The notes beneath the pieces were generated by a model that ran no database searches, was not told the origin of the DNA, and saw only the letters and a program-made list of their open reading frames with translations. A stretch of DNA of 64,000 nt from Dacryopinax spathularia. Its lineage: Eukaryota > Basidiomycota > Dacrymycetes > Dacrymycetales > Dacrymycetaceae. The stretch spans positions 2,356,001-2,420,000 of the forward strand of contig JBBPFI010000002.1 of NCBI GenBank assembly GCA_037974965.1, in the 5' to 3' direction. Below are positions 37,601 to 48,132 of the stretch, in pieces (within the stretch, counting starts at the first letter, position 1; the number at the start of each line of letters is the position of its first letter). The position numbers and the translations under genes were made by a program.

Positions 37601-39807
37601 CAGGAAGAGGGAAGGAGACGCTGGACGCGCTGGCCATCAAGGCTGCTCGCTTGCTGAGCTTGAGGGAGGAGTACCTCGAAGAGGAAGACGAAGAAGAAGA
37701 GGAAGAGGGCGAAGCAGAAGAACTTTCGCATACGCCTGTGGTGGATGTCAACCAGGACACTCTTCGGCCAAAGCAGATCGCGAAGGATGTCGCCGCTACC
37801 GCTCCTGCTGAAATCTCACAACCACTCCCCTCGCCTGTCGAACCATCGCAGCCCATCCCGACGATTCAAACCACCTTGACGCACTCGCATTCGCAGTCCT
37901 TGTCATTCTCAGCACGGCCTGCTGGACCATTGCGCATCCTCACTGCATTCGGTCTTGCTCCTTCCGACGGTCCAGTCTCGCCTGACAGCGGACGATTGTC
38001 CGAAGACGCGCTCAATGACCTCAACATCCCACTCCGATCCCCGACGGCATTCGTCGATCCGAGTCGGCAGCAACTGCTCCTGCCGATGCCATCTTTCGGC
38101 GCTTCGCTCGACGAGAAACTGGATATCGGTGATCTGGGCTATAAACCTCAGTCTAAGCTCAACTCAGGTGACGCTAATGACTGGATCACCAAGGACGACG
38201 ACGAGCCTGCAGATATCATTCTCAATCCAGACGAGACCGTTGTCGGTGGTACGCTCCAAGCCCTCGTCAAGAAGCTTACCCCGCACGTCGTCACGCCCGA
38301 GCTGTCCTTCGCGGCCTCGTTCTTCATGACCTTCCGCCTGTTCACTACTCCGGTCGAGCTGGCCGAGTGCCTCATCAAGCGCTGGGATGTTAAGCTCCCT
38401 ACCCCTCCTGGTGGTCGCGCTATGACGAATATCGAGATGCAAGTATGGCATGATCGCATGCTTGTGCCGATACGTCTGCGCGTTTTGAACTTCGTCAAAA
38501 CTTGGCTTGAGTCACACTGGCGGGCCGAAAGCGACAGTGCAGCCCTAGCTCCTTTACAGTTCTTCGTCGATCAAGTACCGGACGGCATGCTCAAAGCGCC
38601 TTCACGCAAGATCAGTGATCTGATCACAACTCGACGCTTGCGACCTGAATCGATCCACAACAAGTACGCAGCCGCTACCATTTCTCAGGCTAATGGTCCT
38701 CGCGGGCTGGATCGGACAAAATCGTTCGAGCGTTTGCGGTCTGCAACTCCGCTTCCTTTCGGTAACGGGGCTGCCGGATATGCTTCTGCCAACCCTCCGC
38801 CCGCTCCGATGGTGGGCAGAAGCCTTTACGCGTCTCTGCGCACCGGTCACTTCTCGACTATCAATGTCACCGACTTCGATCCACTCGAGCTTGCTAGGCA
38901 GCTTAGCGTGATGGAGAACAAACTGTATATGGCAATCCAACCTCAGGATCTTCTGGATCTCGGCAAACCTGGTGCTCCGCCCGCGGCAAATATCAAGGCC
39001 ATAACCTCTTTGAGTACCGCTATTACAGGGTTGGTGACCGAGAGCGTACTGAGCGAGCCCGACACGAAGAAGAGGAGTAACTTGTTGAAGTACTACATCA
39101 AGGTGGCAGAGGCAAGCAAATCTTCTGATGGTTGGAGGACGTGTCGCTCATTCAATGGCAGCGTGCTCACGATTTGAAGAATTACAGCCTTGTGTTCTCA
39201 ATCCTTGCTGCTCTCACTAGCTCTACCGTCCTACGGCTAAGCAAAACATGGGCGGTATGTTCTTCCGCTCGGGGTCATCAGCCATTGCTGAACAATCTTT
39301 CAGGGTCTCAATACCAAGTATAGGACGAAGCTGGAGGAGCTACGTAAGGTCACTGATTACGCGAGGAACTACAGCGAATATCGCAGCCGGCTGAGGGAGA
39401 CGGAACCGGCAGCCGTTCCGTTCCTCGGCGTCTACCTCACGGACATAACCTTCTGCAACGGCGGGAATCCTTCCCACCGGCCCTCACCCGTGCGAGCCGA
39501 CTTGCAGCTGATCAACTTCAACAAGTATCGCAAGCTGGCCCGAATCATTGCTGACATGCAACGTTTCCAAAAGGCATACAACCTTCTGGAGATCAATGAA
39601 GCTCAGCACTACCTGCAGTATGCCCTGCGGGAATCAAGGACATCCGGAGATCACAAGGATCTGTACCGCCGCAGCTTGTTGATCGAGCCGCGGGAGACGA
39701 ATGCGGAGCCAGCCTCTGCCGATTCAGTGAAAAGCCGAACCGACATTTTCGGCTGGGCCGCTCGATCTCTCGGACAAGCCAATCAAGCGAGTACAGTCGC
39801 AGCATAA
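34629..39807 (+). CDS. SH3-containing Ras guanine nucleotide exchange factor (Cdc25/Ste6 type)
   Basis: Activates Ras by GDP release and acts in nutrient/mating signalling. Exons 34629-35318, 35401-39111, 39162-39254 and 39304-39807 give 1665 aa. An SH3 domain lies at about residues 122-200 (YVIALHSYTPPEG ... AGWWDG ... GWFPSNYV), interrupted by a Gly-rich insertion. A long Ser/Ala/Pro-rich middle follows, with an acidic run (EEEDEEEEEE). RasGEF_N is at about 1178-1296 (LQALVKKLTPHVV, FAASFFMTFRLFTTPVELAECLIKRW), and the catalytic RasGEF domain at about 1386-1610 (DFDPLELARQLSVMENKLY, then RAHDLKNYSLVFSILAAL, LRLSKTWAGLNTKYR, VPFLGVYLTDITFCNGG). The second intron appears to use a GC-AG pair. 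The domain order SH3, RasGEF_N, RasGEF matches fungal Cdc25. The start Met at 34629 is chosen as the first in frame; another lies at 34641. Confidence 0.9.
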
Positions 39808-40289
39808 TTCATGTATGATGTTCCCGTTCCATTTCGTCAAGGATGGATGGTTGTATTTTCCTCTGTCACGAACACCTTCGCTCATTGCTGTACATATAGC
39901 AAGGATTGCTTCAGGATTTTCTTCAATCTCGATTGCCTGTTCTCATATGCTGTCCTGCCTCACCCACTTAGGTCTTTGTCATTTAGCATGTACCCATAGT
40001 CTTAGATCGCATTGCATTTCCGTAATTCACATTCGTCGTGTGGACGCTGTCTCTCCAATTGCAGTGCCATAGGATTGGCGCCAAGGGCCCACCCGATCTG
40101 GACGCTCATTATCGGCGATTACATAACCCTCAGCATGACGCCGCTACGTTTTGCTTGCCGGAAATGTGCTCCTCACCTCAGCAGTCAACATCGGGAAATA
40201 GGTACCGTTTCGTTGTCAGCCTATTTAACCTATCCTTATAGGCAGGCGCTGAGCAGCTTGCCGGCCCCTGGAAGGTTGATGGTGATAGA
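39808..40289. other. Gap between the Ras-GEF and NiCoT genes
   Basis: 3' UTR of the Ras-GEF gene followed by T-rich sequence and the promoter of the transporter. An open frame at 40012-40302 leads up to the chosen start but lacks coding texture. Confidence 0.4.
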
Positions 40290-42045
40290 ATGCCCTGTGT
40301 AGGCCTCCGGATACGGAGAAATGCCGGTTCCGGAGGACGTCGTCTCACTATCTTTGGCCGCTCTGTTGTACTCTTAAGCTCTCTGCTCTTCTTCAATGTT
40401 ATCTGCTGGGTGGTGGCTGGCATACTATTTGGGAGGAGACCGGAGACGAGAGATGTTATGAGCTTATGTCTGCTTGCTTGGGTTGGTCCTTTCTTCTCCG
40501 CGGCGTTGCTATCCATTTACATGGCATCACCAGACTTACGGTCTACGACATGGTAGGCGTTCATTTTCGGAATCGGTGTGCTTGTCTCAGGCTCCGCACT
40601 ACAGCACTTGACAGCGATCATATATCCGCAATTGGTGAGCCATTGGGCGTTCGACATCTGCCCTCCCGTACTAATCTGCCTGTAGATAACGCGACCCGCG
40701 GGCTCCTGGCCCTTGGGCAGCAACCTGTGACATGTGGACTCTTCTTCTCGCTGGGACATAGCACTATCGTAATTGCGGTGGTAAGTAATGCTGCCCGCAG
40801 CTCCCACCCGTCCTGACGGTCGAAACAGAACGTTGCCATCGCAATAAGTACAACCGTGTTCGACCACTTAGACGGCGTCGGCAATGTAGGCGGAATAGTT
40901 GGTACCGCCGTCAGCGCCTCCTTTCTCTTCCTCCTCGCCACCGTCAACTCGATCATATTGTACACGACTCTTCGGCGCAAACAAGCGGTTCGTGGTGTTG
41001 CCTCTGTTTTCCACTTGTAATGCTTATCAGATCGTAGCTTAAGAAGAAGCGAGCCGAGCGAGAACGTCAAATCGCCGCTGGTTTGCCGGTCGAGCCGTTA
41101 GAAGAGAATGACACCGATCCAATCCAGAACCGCACGCTGATGCTGCGTATCCTCGGACCTGTGATGCGAGTCGTCGATAAGCCATGGAAGATGTACCCTG
41201 TCGGCGTGCTTTTCGGCTTTGGATTCGACACGGCTTCTACCATTGCCTTGCTCGCCGTGTCTGCGATTGCGAAATCTTCTGCTCAGGGCAACATCGTCAT
41301 TCTTCCTGTAAGCTCACTCCATTGCGGTGCGAAAAAAAGGCTATAACGAACTTCTCGCAGTTCCTATTCACGGCGGGGATGACCCTTGTCGATTCGATCG
41401 ACTCGATCCTCATGCTCTACTCCTACGCTCTCCCAAGCCGGAAGACCCCCGAAGGCGCACTAGTATTCTTCGAGCGCAAGATCCAAGAGACACAAGATAC
41501 GGAGCAGTTAACGAGGCAAGAATCGATCAAGCCCGCTTCTATAATCAGCAAGAAGGGCGCCGATCCCAGTTCGCCTGTTGCGCTCGAAGCTGGGGAGGAC
41601 GACCAGGAAGAGCAGCAGGAGCAGGATGAAGTGCAAGTCACGAATGCTCATTTGGCGCATAATAAGCAGACGACTCTGTCGGCGCTTAGCATCATTCTGA
41701 CGCTGCTTTCGATCCTGGTCGCTTTCAGGTGAGTCCCCGCCCAGAAGACGCAAGTAGCGCTCGCTCATGTTCTGCAGTATCTCGCTCATCGAGATTATGG
41801 GGTTGATTGGAGACAACTGCGGCCCGTGCCAGGACGCCGCCAACGCGCCAGATGGAGGCGGACTTGCGGGAGCATGGTGGAGAGGCTGGGACACGGCGAA
41901 CGACGATTCAGGCTTCATCGGCGCCTCTATCGTCGGCGCGTTCGTCGTCATAGTCGCAGGATGGTTCGGCGGAAGGTGGGCCTATGGGAAATGGAGAGGC
42001 CGTCCAGTGGTAGACGAGGACGAAGAAGAGATATCTAACATGTAG
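40290..42045 (+). CDS. NiCoT-family nickel/cobalt transporter
   Basis: Multi-pass membrane permease for Ni2+/Co2+ (Nic1/HoxN/NixA family), expected in the plasma membrane and supplying urease. Eight exons (40290-40481, 40534-40552, 40605-40634, 40686-40780, 40829-40987, 41038-41307, 41361-41728, 41778-42045) sum to exactly 467 codons (466 aa). The family signature HX4DH in TM2 appears as RHALDSDHISAIDNATR (residues 69-85), but only when a 19-nt and a 30-nt micro-exon are included. Other hallmarks: LGHSTIVIA, and VGVLFGFGFDTASTIALLA. A soluble acidic, Gln/Glu-rich loop (GEDDQEEQQEQDE) separates the two halves, and the C-terminus is acidic. The N-terminal start is less certain: 40290 is the first in-frame Met, in front of the first membrane segment (SVVLLSSLLFFNVICWVVAGIL). 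Low-affinity or altered forms cannot be excluded. Confidence 0.85.
40534..40552 (+). other. 19-nt micro-exon of the NiCoT gene
   Basis: The 19 bases between CAG at 40531-40533 and GTAGGC at 40553 encode TYGLRHA with the next exon. Its neighbour 40605-40634 is 30 nt. Without it the translation misses the conserved His of HX4DH, and with it phase and motif are both restored. Confidence 0.75.
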
Positions 42046-42117
42046 CATTGTGTCCTCACTATGTCAGGTAAAGCAAAGCACTGAATGAATGCATGAATGG
42101 AACAACAGTACAGTGGA

Positions 42118-43659
42118 CTATGCGAAGTACATGAGATCGTTCTTCTTCTTGCTCTGTACTTCTGCGATACCCTGGTGGAAGTGCTCGTGGCTGAGCTGGG
42201 TGGCGCCTTCCCGCAGAGCGATCATACCAGCCTCGACACAGACGGCTTTCAGCTGTGCCCCGTTGAACTCGTCCGTGCTTCGTGCCAGTTCCTCGAAGTT
42301 GACGTCTGGCCCGACAGCCATCTTTCGGGAGTGGATCTCCAGGATACGCGCACGAGCAGTCTCGTTCGGCAGGGGGAACTCGATCTTCCGGTCGAGACGA
42401 CCGGATCGGAGCAGGGCTGGGTCGAGGATATCGATACGGTTGGTAGCGGCGATAACCTTGATCCGCTCATCCGAGGAAAAGCCGTCGAGCTGATTCAGCA
42501 GTTCGAGCATAGTTCGCTGCACTTCACGATCACCAGATTTGTCGCTGTCGAAACGTTTTGTTCCGATGGCGTCCAGCTCATCAATGAAGATGATCGCGGG
42601 TGCCTTCTCCTTAGCCAATTCGAATGCATCGCGGACTAGTTTGGCACCGTCACCGATAAACATCTAGCACAGAATCAGGAGGGGATCTCGGATCGAAATA
42701 GCGTGTCACGCACCTGCACCAAGGAAGGACCAGCCAACTTCAGGTAGCACGCATTTGTTTGAGCAGCACAAGCACGAGCGAGGAGCGTCTTTCCAGTTCC
42801 CGGAGGCCCGTACATGAGCACGCCCTTCGGTGGCCGGATTCCGAGTGTCTTGAACTTGTCCGCGTGCTTCATCGGCAACACAATGGCTTCCACAAGCTCC
42901 TCGATCTGCTTGTCTAAACCACCTATATCCGTGTACTGCTCCGTCGGTCGTTCATCCACTTCCATTGCCTTAACACGGCTGTCATACTCTGCTGGCAGGG
43001 TTGCGAGGACGAGATAGGAGTCTTTGTTCACGCCAATCAGGTCGCCGGGCTTGAGTTGAGAGTGGGGAACCAGGCCGATGAGTGGGAGGAAGATGGTCTA
43101 CATGTCTGGTAAGCATTTCCATACCAATAGAAGCTGATAGACGCCACGCACCTGTCTCGTGCTGGTCTTGATAACCGCACAGTGCCCTTTCCGCTGGCTG
43201 TCTGCATCCTGGGCTGCACCATCCTCCTCGCCTTCTGGGTCCATATCCAGGATCTCGACGACGTTGCCAACAAGATACGGTAGCACCTTGTTCTGCTTGA
43301 TCTTGTCCCCGTTCTCCTTGATCTTCTCGCGCATCGTCGATTGCTCATGTTGTAACCTCTGGGTCTCCGACCTCATCACCTACAGAGCCCTCGTCAGAGG
43401 ATGTCGCACCAAGTGCACAGAGACGCACTTTGATATCATTCTCGATCAATCGTATCCGTGTCATGATCTCCTCAGGCGTGGCATTGCGAATGTCTTCCGG
43501 GATATCCTCCCATGTCTCGACAGGCGGAGCGGCAGGAGCAGCATCGGTCTCCATGGGTGCCGCACCATCTGCTGGGGCAGCCGGAGCGTTGGACGCAGGT
43601 TGCTGGTCGGGCTTAGAAGACCCTCCGAATGGATCTTGCGGAGGCTGCTCAGACGACAT
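42118..43659 (-). CDS. RPT5: 26S proteasome regulatory subunit 6A (Rpt5/PSMC3), AAA ATPase
   Basis: One of six ATPases in the base of the 19S regulatory particle, which unfolds substrates and opens the 20S gate. Exons (minus strand) 43659-43429, 43379-43152, 43097-42714 and 42663-42118 give 462 aa, slightly longer than the usual about 430-440 because of an N-terminal Pro/Ala/Gln-rich stretch. The coiled-coil ([21 protein letters not shown]) is followed by an OB-fold, then AAA: Walker A GPPGTGKT at about 250-257, Walker B IIFIDE at about 306-311, and the SRH ([24 protein letters not shown]). The C-terminus ends DLMYFA, where the HbYX-type motif (hydrophobic-Tyr-X) of Rpt5 that docks into the 20S alpha ring is conserved. 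Divergent from the DUF202 gene with a 443 bp gap. Confidence 0.96.
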
Positions 43660-44102
43660 GGTGTATCTAGAGTGAGGAAGAGGGGAAGTTGAGACGGAGA
43701 GGAAGGTATATGCGCTGACTGAGTGCTCAAGGAGACGCCAACGATGAGGACGCGTAAGGGCGACAACGGAAGCAGTCACGGATTATCTTCTCGGTTCCGG
43801 CGCGTCGACGACGTCAAAGCGTGTTTGGGCGAGGAATATGAGCAGCGCCGACAATTCGCGCAACTCTGCCACTCGATTGCGCGCTTTTCACTCCGTCCGG
43901 CGCTCCTGGTCTTGCTCGGTGCCATCTCCGGAGTATGTATATGTATCGATAGGTGCTCCTTTGCCCGACGTCCGGCAATCGTTACGACCTGCTCCTCATC
44001 TGTCCCTCGCTTCTCTCCTTTCTCGCACATCCAGGCGAACCCTTGTTGGCACCTCATCCCAACGTTCCAGGATTAAGCGCTGCGGATTGGCACGGCGGCT
44101 AC
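43660..44102. promoter_or_regulatory. Divergent promoter region between RPT5 and the DUF202 gene
   Basis: 443 bp between two oppositely directed start codons. I looked for a proteasome element (GGTGGCAAA) on both strands and did not see an exact copy. Nothing else stands out, apart from short CT-rich runs near 44000 that fit a fungal transcription start. Confidence 0.35.
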
Positions 44103-44816
44103 ATGGAACAACATGCTTCTTCTAATCCAACCACGACGCCCAACTATGGTAGCACAGCAACGACCACAGCACTGTCACCAACGGCGACATCCTCCCACCA
44201 TGCCATAGCAGGCCCGAGTACCTCCCGGGAACGGAACGAGGGACATCCTGGGGAGTCTGGACATCGAAAGAGGAAGACTGTAGGGGAGAAGATCGGAGAT
44301 GCTCTCGGGCGGTTCAACCCCCAGATGACGCTGAAGAATACCGGTAGCGTGGGTACGTGCAATTCCTGTCCTGCAGCCCTCATCTCTCCTCTTACTCGGC
44401 TTGCAGCCCGCGACCACCTCGCGCTCGAGCGCACCTGGCTAGCATGGACCCGCACGTCGCTCTCCATTGCCAGCACAGGCGTTGCGCTAGTCCAGCTGTT
44501 CGCACTCAGCTCTCAGAACTCTCAATCCTCCACTCCGAATCCAGTAAGCGTTCGAATCATGCAAGTGGCAAAGCCACTAGGAGCGACTACGATCGCGTTC
44601 GCTTTTCTTGTACTAATGATTGGTACGTCTGAGACCCTTAATCTGGTCATGTAGAGGGCTAATGGGTATGCAGGAAGCACGCGATACTTTCAAGTTCAGT
44701 ATGCGCTCACTCAGAATTACTTCCCCCCGGCACGCGTCAGTCCGGTTGTCATGTCCGTTATAATGCTTTGTCTGGTAGTAGCCGTATTCGCCGTGGTCGT
44801 TTCGCTGACCAGGTAA
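44103..44816 (+). CDS. DUF202-domain membrane protein
   Basis: Small integral membrane protein. Exons 44103-44352, 44407-44622 and 44674-44816 give 202 aa with exact phase. An N-terminal Ser/Thr-rich soluble part (MEQHASSNPTTTPNYG) is followed by the DUF202 core: ARDHLALERTWLAWTRTSLSIASTGVALVQLF, then TIAFAFLVLMIGSTRYFQVQ, then VSPVVMSVIMLCLVVAVFAVVV, which makes three membrane segments. The ARDHLALERTxLAW(T/I)RT signature is diagnostic of DUF202. In fungi such proteins occur in the vacuole or plasma membrane, and in the VTC1 family a DUF202 module forms the membrane part of the polyphosphate synthase. This one lacks other VTC domains, so no function is assigned. Confidence 0.85.
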
Positions 44817-44981
44817 CCTTGACCGCTCAAATTGAGCTGGAATTTCCCATTTTGCGCACATGTATACCCCCCGGACCTTGCCAAGGCGCACCTTGGGATG
44901 TACAATTCTGGATTACACCCTCATCATGCATGATTAATGATACAAATTGACGACTCCATCGTTGCTCCTCCGTACTGCAGT

Positions 44982-45509
44982 TCACTCCTTGCTCGTGGGG
45001 CTCTTCTGGGCTTCACTCTTGCTTGTCCCCAGATCCTGTTTTGGTGGCTTGCTCGCTGCTTCAGATGCAGCAGAGCTGTTCATACTCTGGCCGGTCTGGA
45101 CGCATGTAAGCATACGCCCGGGGCGACAGTCATACGATACTGCTCACCTCGCTTTCTATCTGACCCTTAGCCTTCTTCGGATCAGCCGTGTTTGGAGAGA
45201 AGGCCGCATCGCTCTTAGCAACCTCATCCGTCTAGCAGTCTCGTATCAGCAGCTGCGCCTCCCGATCCTAACGAGTGAACTCACACTTGGCGCCTGCGGG
45301 CTCGTCTGATCATGCGAATGCTCCTTATCCCTCGCCGGCGGTGCACTCCCCTTATCCTGAGCCACAAACGAGCTAGCAGAGAAAGACCGATTCTGTGCGA
45401 AAGTCTGCATAGGTGTCATCCCCGCGAAAGGCCCTGTGGCGGGTGGAGCCGCGCCGAGCTGGGTGCGGGAGAGGATGGCGAGAGTTCGGGTAATGCGTTG
45501 AAAGACCAT
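44982..45509 (-). CDS. Small mitochondrial-type protein (140 aa), unknown function
   Basis: Minus-strand exons 45509-45285, 45231-45148 and 45095-44982 join in phase 0 to 140 aa. The N-terminus MVFQRITRTLAILSRTQLG is an amphipathic, Arg-rich presequence, and FAQNRSFSASSFV contains a likely processing site (RSFSAS), as is common for matrix proteins. The mature part is hydrophilic: KGSAPPARDKEHSHDQTSPQ, then TDEVAKSDAAFSPNTADPKKAKGQIESE and SKPPKQDLGTSKSEAQ. Family not recognised. Proteins of this style are common and conserved among basidiomycetes. Alternative: a non-mitochondrial stress protein. Confidence 0.65.
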
Positions 45510-45768
45510 TATTTTAGATGGTAGTTCGTAGGGGCGGGGTTGTCGAGGGCGAGTCAGGCGGCGGTTTGGAGGTCAAGAGAGTTACTGAGGATGGATATAT
45601 GCGTCTACTTTTCCTTATATACGAGAAGCGCTACGAGGTAGCCATGGAAGCGCGCGGGGAGCACGACGTCATAGGGGCGGATACAATCGAGCGGATAGTC
45701 GTGGCTTCTGTTTATCCGCGTCTCCGAACCACAATCGGCTGTAATTCGAAGAATCGGAATTGACAACA

Positions 45769-47399
45769 TCACCAAATATCCTCTTCTAGTCTATACCCAC
45801 GTGCGGTAGCCTCAACACCGATCACAGTACCGTTAACCTCGTCCAACTGAATCTTGGCCATGCCAGGAAATAAGACCCGAGCCCGCTCCCTCACTTTGTC
45901 AATGCTCCCACCGCCCATAGCGTAGCTCCTGAACCTTCGGATCCTGGGATTTGCGGCCTTCTTGATGGTCTCGTCCGTCACGGAGGGATCGGCAAGATGC
46001 ACGTCGAGGGTAAGATACTTCAAATTCGGAAGGCCGTCTGCGATGGCTCGGAGGCTTCGTATGGTCGCACGGGGTATGAAGTCCGCGGCGCTCCATCTGA
46101 AGTTGCTTGATAGGTCGAGGCTTCGGAGCTCCGGTAACGTATGCACGATGTCATCGACCCGTTCATCGGTCAGGTCCCAAGGGTACTGCAAAGCCATACA
46201 AAGACGCCGCAGGCGGCGACATTGTAGCAGAGGCGGGAGGTACTTCGCGGGCAGGGGCTCGAAAGAGGCCATGATAGCATCCCATGTGCTGTTAATGTCC
46301 GCGCCTGAAGAGGTCCATTCGAGCCGAAATTCACGGAGCGTTTCCGACCGCCTGGACGGATTGATAGTATTGATGTCCTGCACTGGTATATCGCCGAGTA
46401 TGGAGATCCGCTCTACCTCGTCCGACGAGATGCTCTCGAAAAGAGAACGCGGGTCAAAGTCGTTGCACCATTCCAAATCGAAGTTGATTGCCTTCAGGTT
46501 CTTAAACGAGTTCTCGGGAAAGACGAAGCCGGGGCTTGACTCCATCCTTCCCCACGTCAACGTAGCTGTCTGCAGCCCACGGAGGTTGGCAAGAGCCGGA
46601 AGTAGCAACTCTCCCGTCCAAAGACGAGAAAAGTCTACAGTCTTCAAATTAGGAGCGTTATCGCCCAACTTGGCAAGCAGTGTGACCAGCTGCTCTTCCC
46701 ATGCTTTACGGAAATCAGCGGCCGAGTTGGGATCTTCATGTTCGAGCTTCAATTCCTTCAAGTCGCCGCTGTTCTTGACTAAAACCTCCAGAAGTCTGTC
46801 CAAGAGCGCTGAGGCGGTATTATGGTGCGTTCGCGTTCCGATTGAGAGGGCGACAACTTGCAGGGGCCGGGATAAGAGGAACTCGCAAGCCAAATACGCG
46901 GACCACGATGTGAACTCGAGCGAGATGTCGGTTAGTGAAGTAAATAGGTCTGCGCGGCTTGTTGAGAGGATGAGGAAAGCTCTCGACAGCAAAGTCGGCT
47001 TGTAGTCGTCTTCCGCCCAGATAAGCGTCTCCGTCAACCGGAGGGATCGGATATGCTGGCAGTAGAGACGAACACGTCCCCATTCCGCGTCGGTCAGAGG
47101 TCGTGTCAGAGTTATGTCTTCTAAGGTTTGCCAGAGCTATACAGAAACAGTCAGCCCGCAAACGGAAGCACGAAACGGGCAATTATCACCTTGCTGCCCG
47201 AGCCCGCGAGTTGCACGTCATCAGGTATCAGGTTCATGAACTGCCATGGATCGTAGATAGTCTTCCACATCTCCTGGGCTGCGATCTGCCAGGTCGATCT
47301 GCATAGAAGCATGAAGCGAAGTTGGTCCGGTCGGCTCTGGAGGTGCTCAAAGATGGCGAGCAGGAGCTCCGGAATGTCGAAAATAGGGTGCGCTGCCAT
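45769..47399 (-). CDS. F-box/LRR-like protein
   Basis: Likely SCF adaptor. Exon 1 is 47399-47190, with F-box-like MAAHPIFDIPELLLAIFEHLQSRPDQLRFMLLCRSTWQIAAQEMWKTIY. Exon 2 is 47136-45769, joined in phase 0, for 525 aa. Leu-rich segments recur (LKELKLEHED, LKTVDFSRLW, LQTATLTWGRM, LKAINFDLEW, LRRLCMALQYP, LRSLDLSSNF, LKYLTLDVHL), typical of the basidiomycete F-box expansions. This F-box is clearer than the one at 28660. Intron ends are GTGATA...TATAG, the donor being non-canonical after GT but acceptable. Nothing is known of its substrate. Confidence 0.75.
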
Positions 47400-48132
47400 C
47401 TTGAAGGATATATGCTGAGATTGATGTCGTTGATTACTTTGTATGGTCGGTGTTCTAGCTCTGGCAGTGATGTAGTGAAGAAAGCAGGTGTCTAAGAGAC
47501 GAGATGTCGATGGTGAACAGATGATCAATGATGAAACACGAGGGTAAGGCGGTGCGTCCACCCCTTCGCGTCGAGACCGAGGAAGGGAATGGTCCCGCGA
47601 GGCGTTGTTCCGACGTCGCACAGGCGACCTTCTATGTGGATAGAGCATATGGATCAATATCGGAGGGCGAACCTGGACATCAAGCCCGTGAGCCGCACTG
47701 GTTTTGTCAGGGCGTGCATCGTTCGAGGCAAATGCAATGATCATGAGCTAAAGAGCTAAGGGGGCGAAAATCGGGAACTTGGCATGGGTAATCCCGAGTT
47801 GTGGGTCAATGAGTGGGTTCCGATGCCAATTAGGGCATCGGAACGTACAATGAGTGGTACCCGTAGGCAGACTTCCCCTTGGATACCGTTGCTGTTGTGA
47901 TCGAATAACCGCAACTGATTTATGTTTCGTCATTTGCGCCCTTCTGATTGAATTCTACAGTCGGCGAAGCTTGCGCAATGGACAGGAGCGGACTGCGCCG
48001 GCAAAATTTGCTTGCGTCCATGCTGAAGTGTCCCTGCCTTGAGCGACTATGGTGAGGGATTGGCTAACACCAGGCACTAGGGTTCCTGCGAGATCAACAC
48101 CACCCGAACGCGCCGGCAATAGCACTGCCATA
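47400..48132. other. Promoter side of the F-box gene and 3' side of the GatB gene
   Basis: No gene. Includes the hairpin described next (47807-47857). Nothing else obvious, apart from short frames without coding texture. Confidence 0.4.
47807..47857. other. 11-bp perfect hairpin flanked by a 10-bp direct repeat
   Basis: GTTCCGATGCC at 47817-47827 and its exact reverse complement GGCATCGGAAC at 47834-47844 enclose a 6-base loop. The element is flanked by direct copies of CAATGAGTGG at 47807-47816 and 47848-47857. It looks like a small insertion with a target duplication, or a terminator-like hairpin. No gene family is implied. Confidence 0.75.

Noticed and set aside
35225-37856. Long minus-strand frames over the Ras-GEF gene (for example 37128-37856)
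   Set aside because: Mirror-image shadows of a GC-rich coding exon; rich in Ser/Pro runs only.
40605-40634. Reading the NiCoT signature as carrying a His-to-Thr change (TALDSDH)
   Set aside because: The 19-nt micro-exon model restores the usual His and keeps phase, so the change is only apparent.
43660-44102. Proteasome control element (GGTGGCAAA) in the RPT5 promoter
   Set aside because: No exact copy on either strand.
45962-47005. 347-codon plus-strand frame over the F-box gene
   Set aside because: Antisense shadow. The minus strand gives an F-box plus LRR product in one long exon with a proper first exon.
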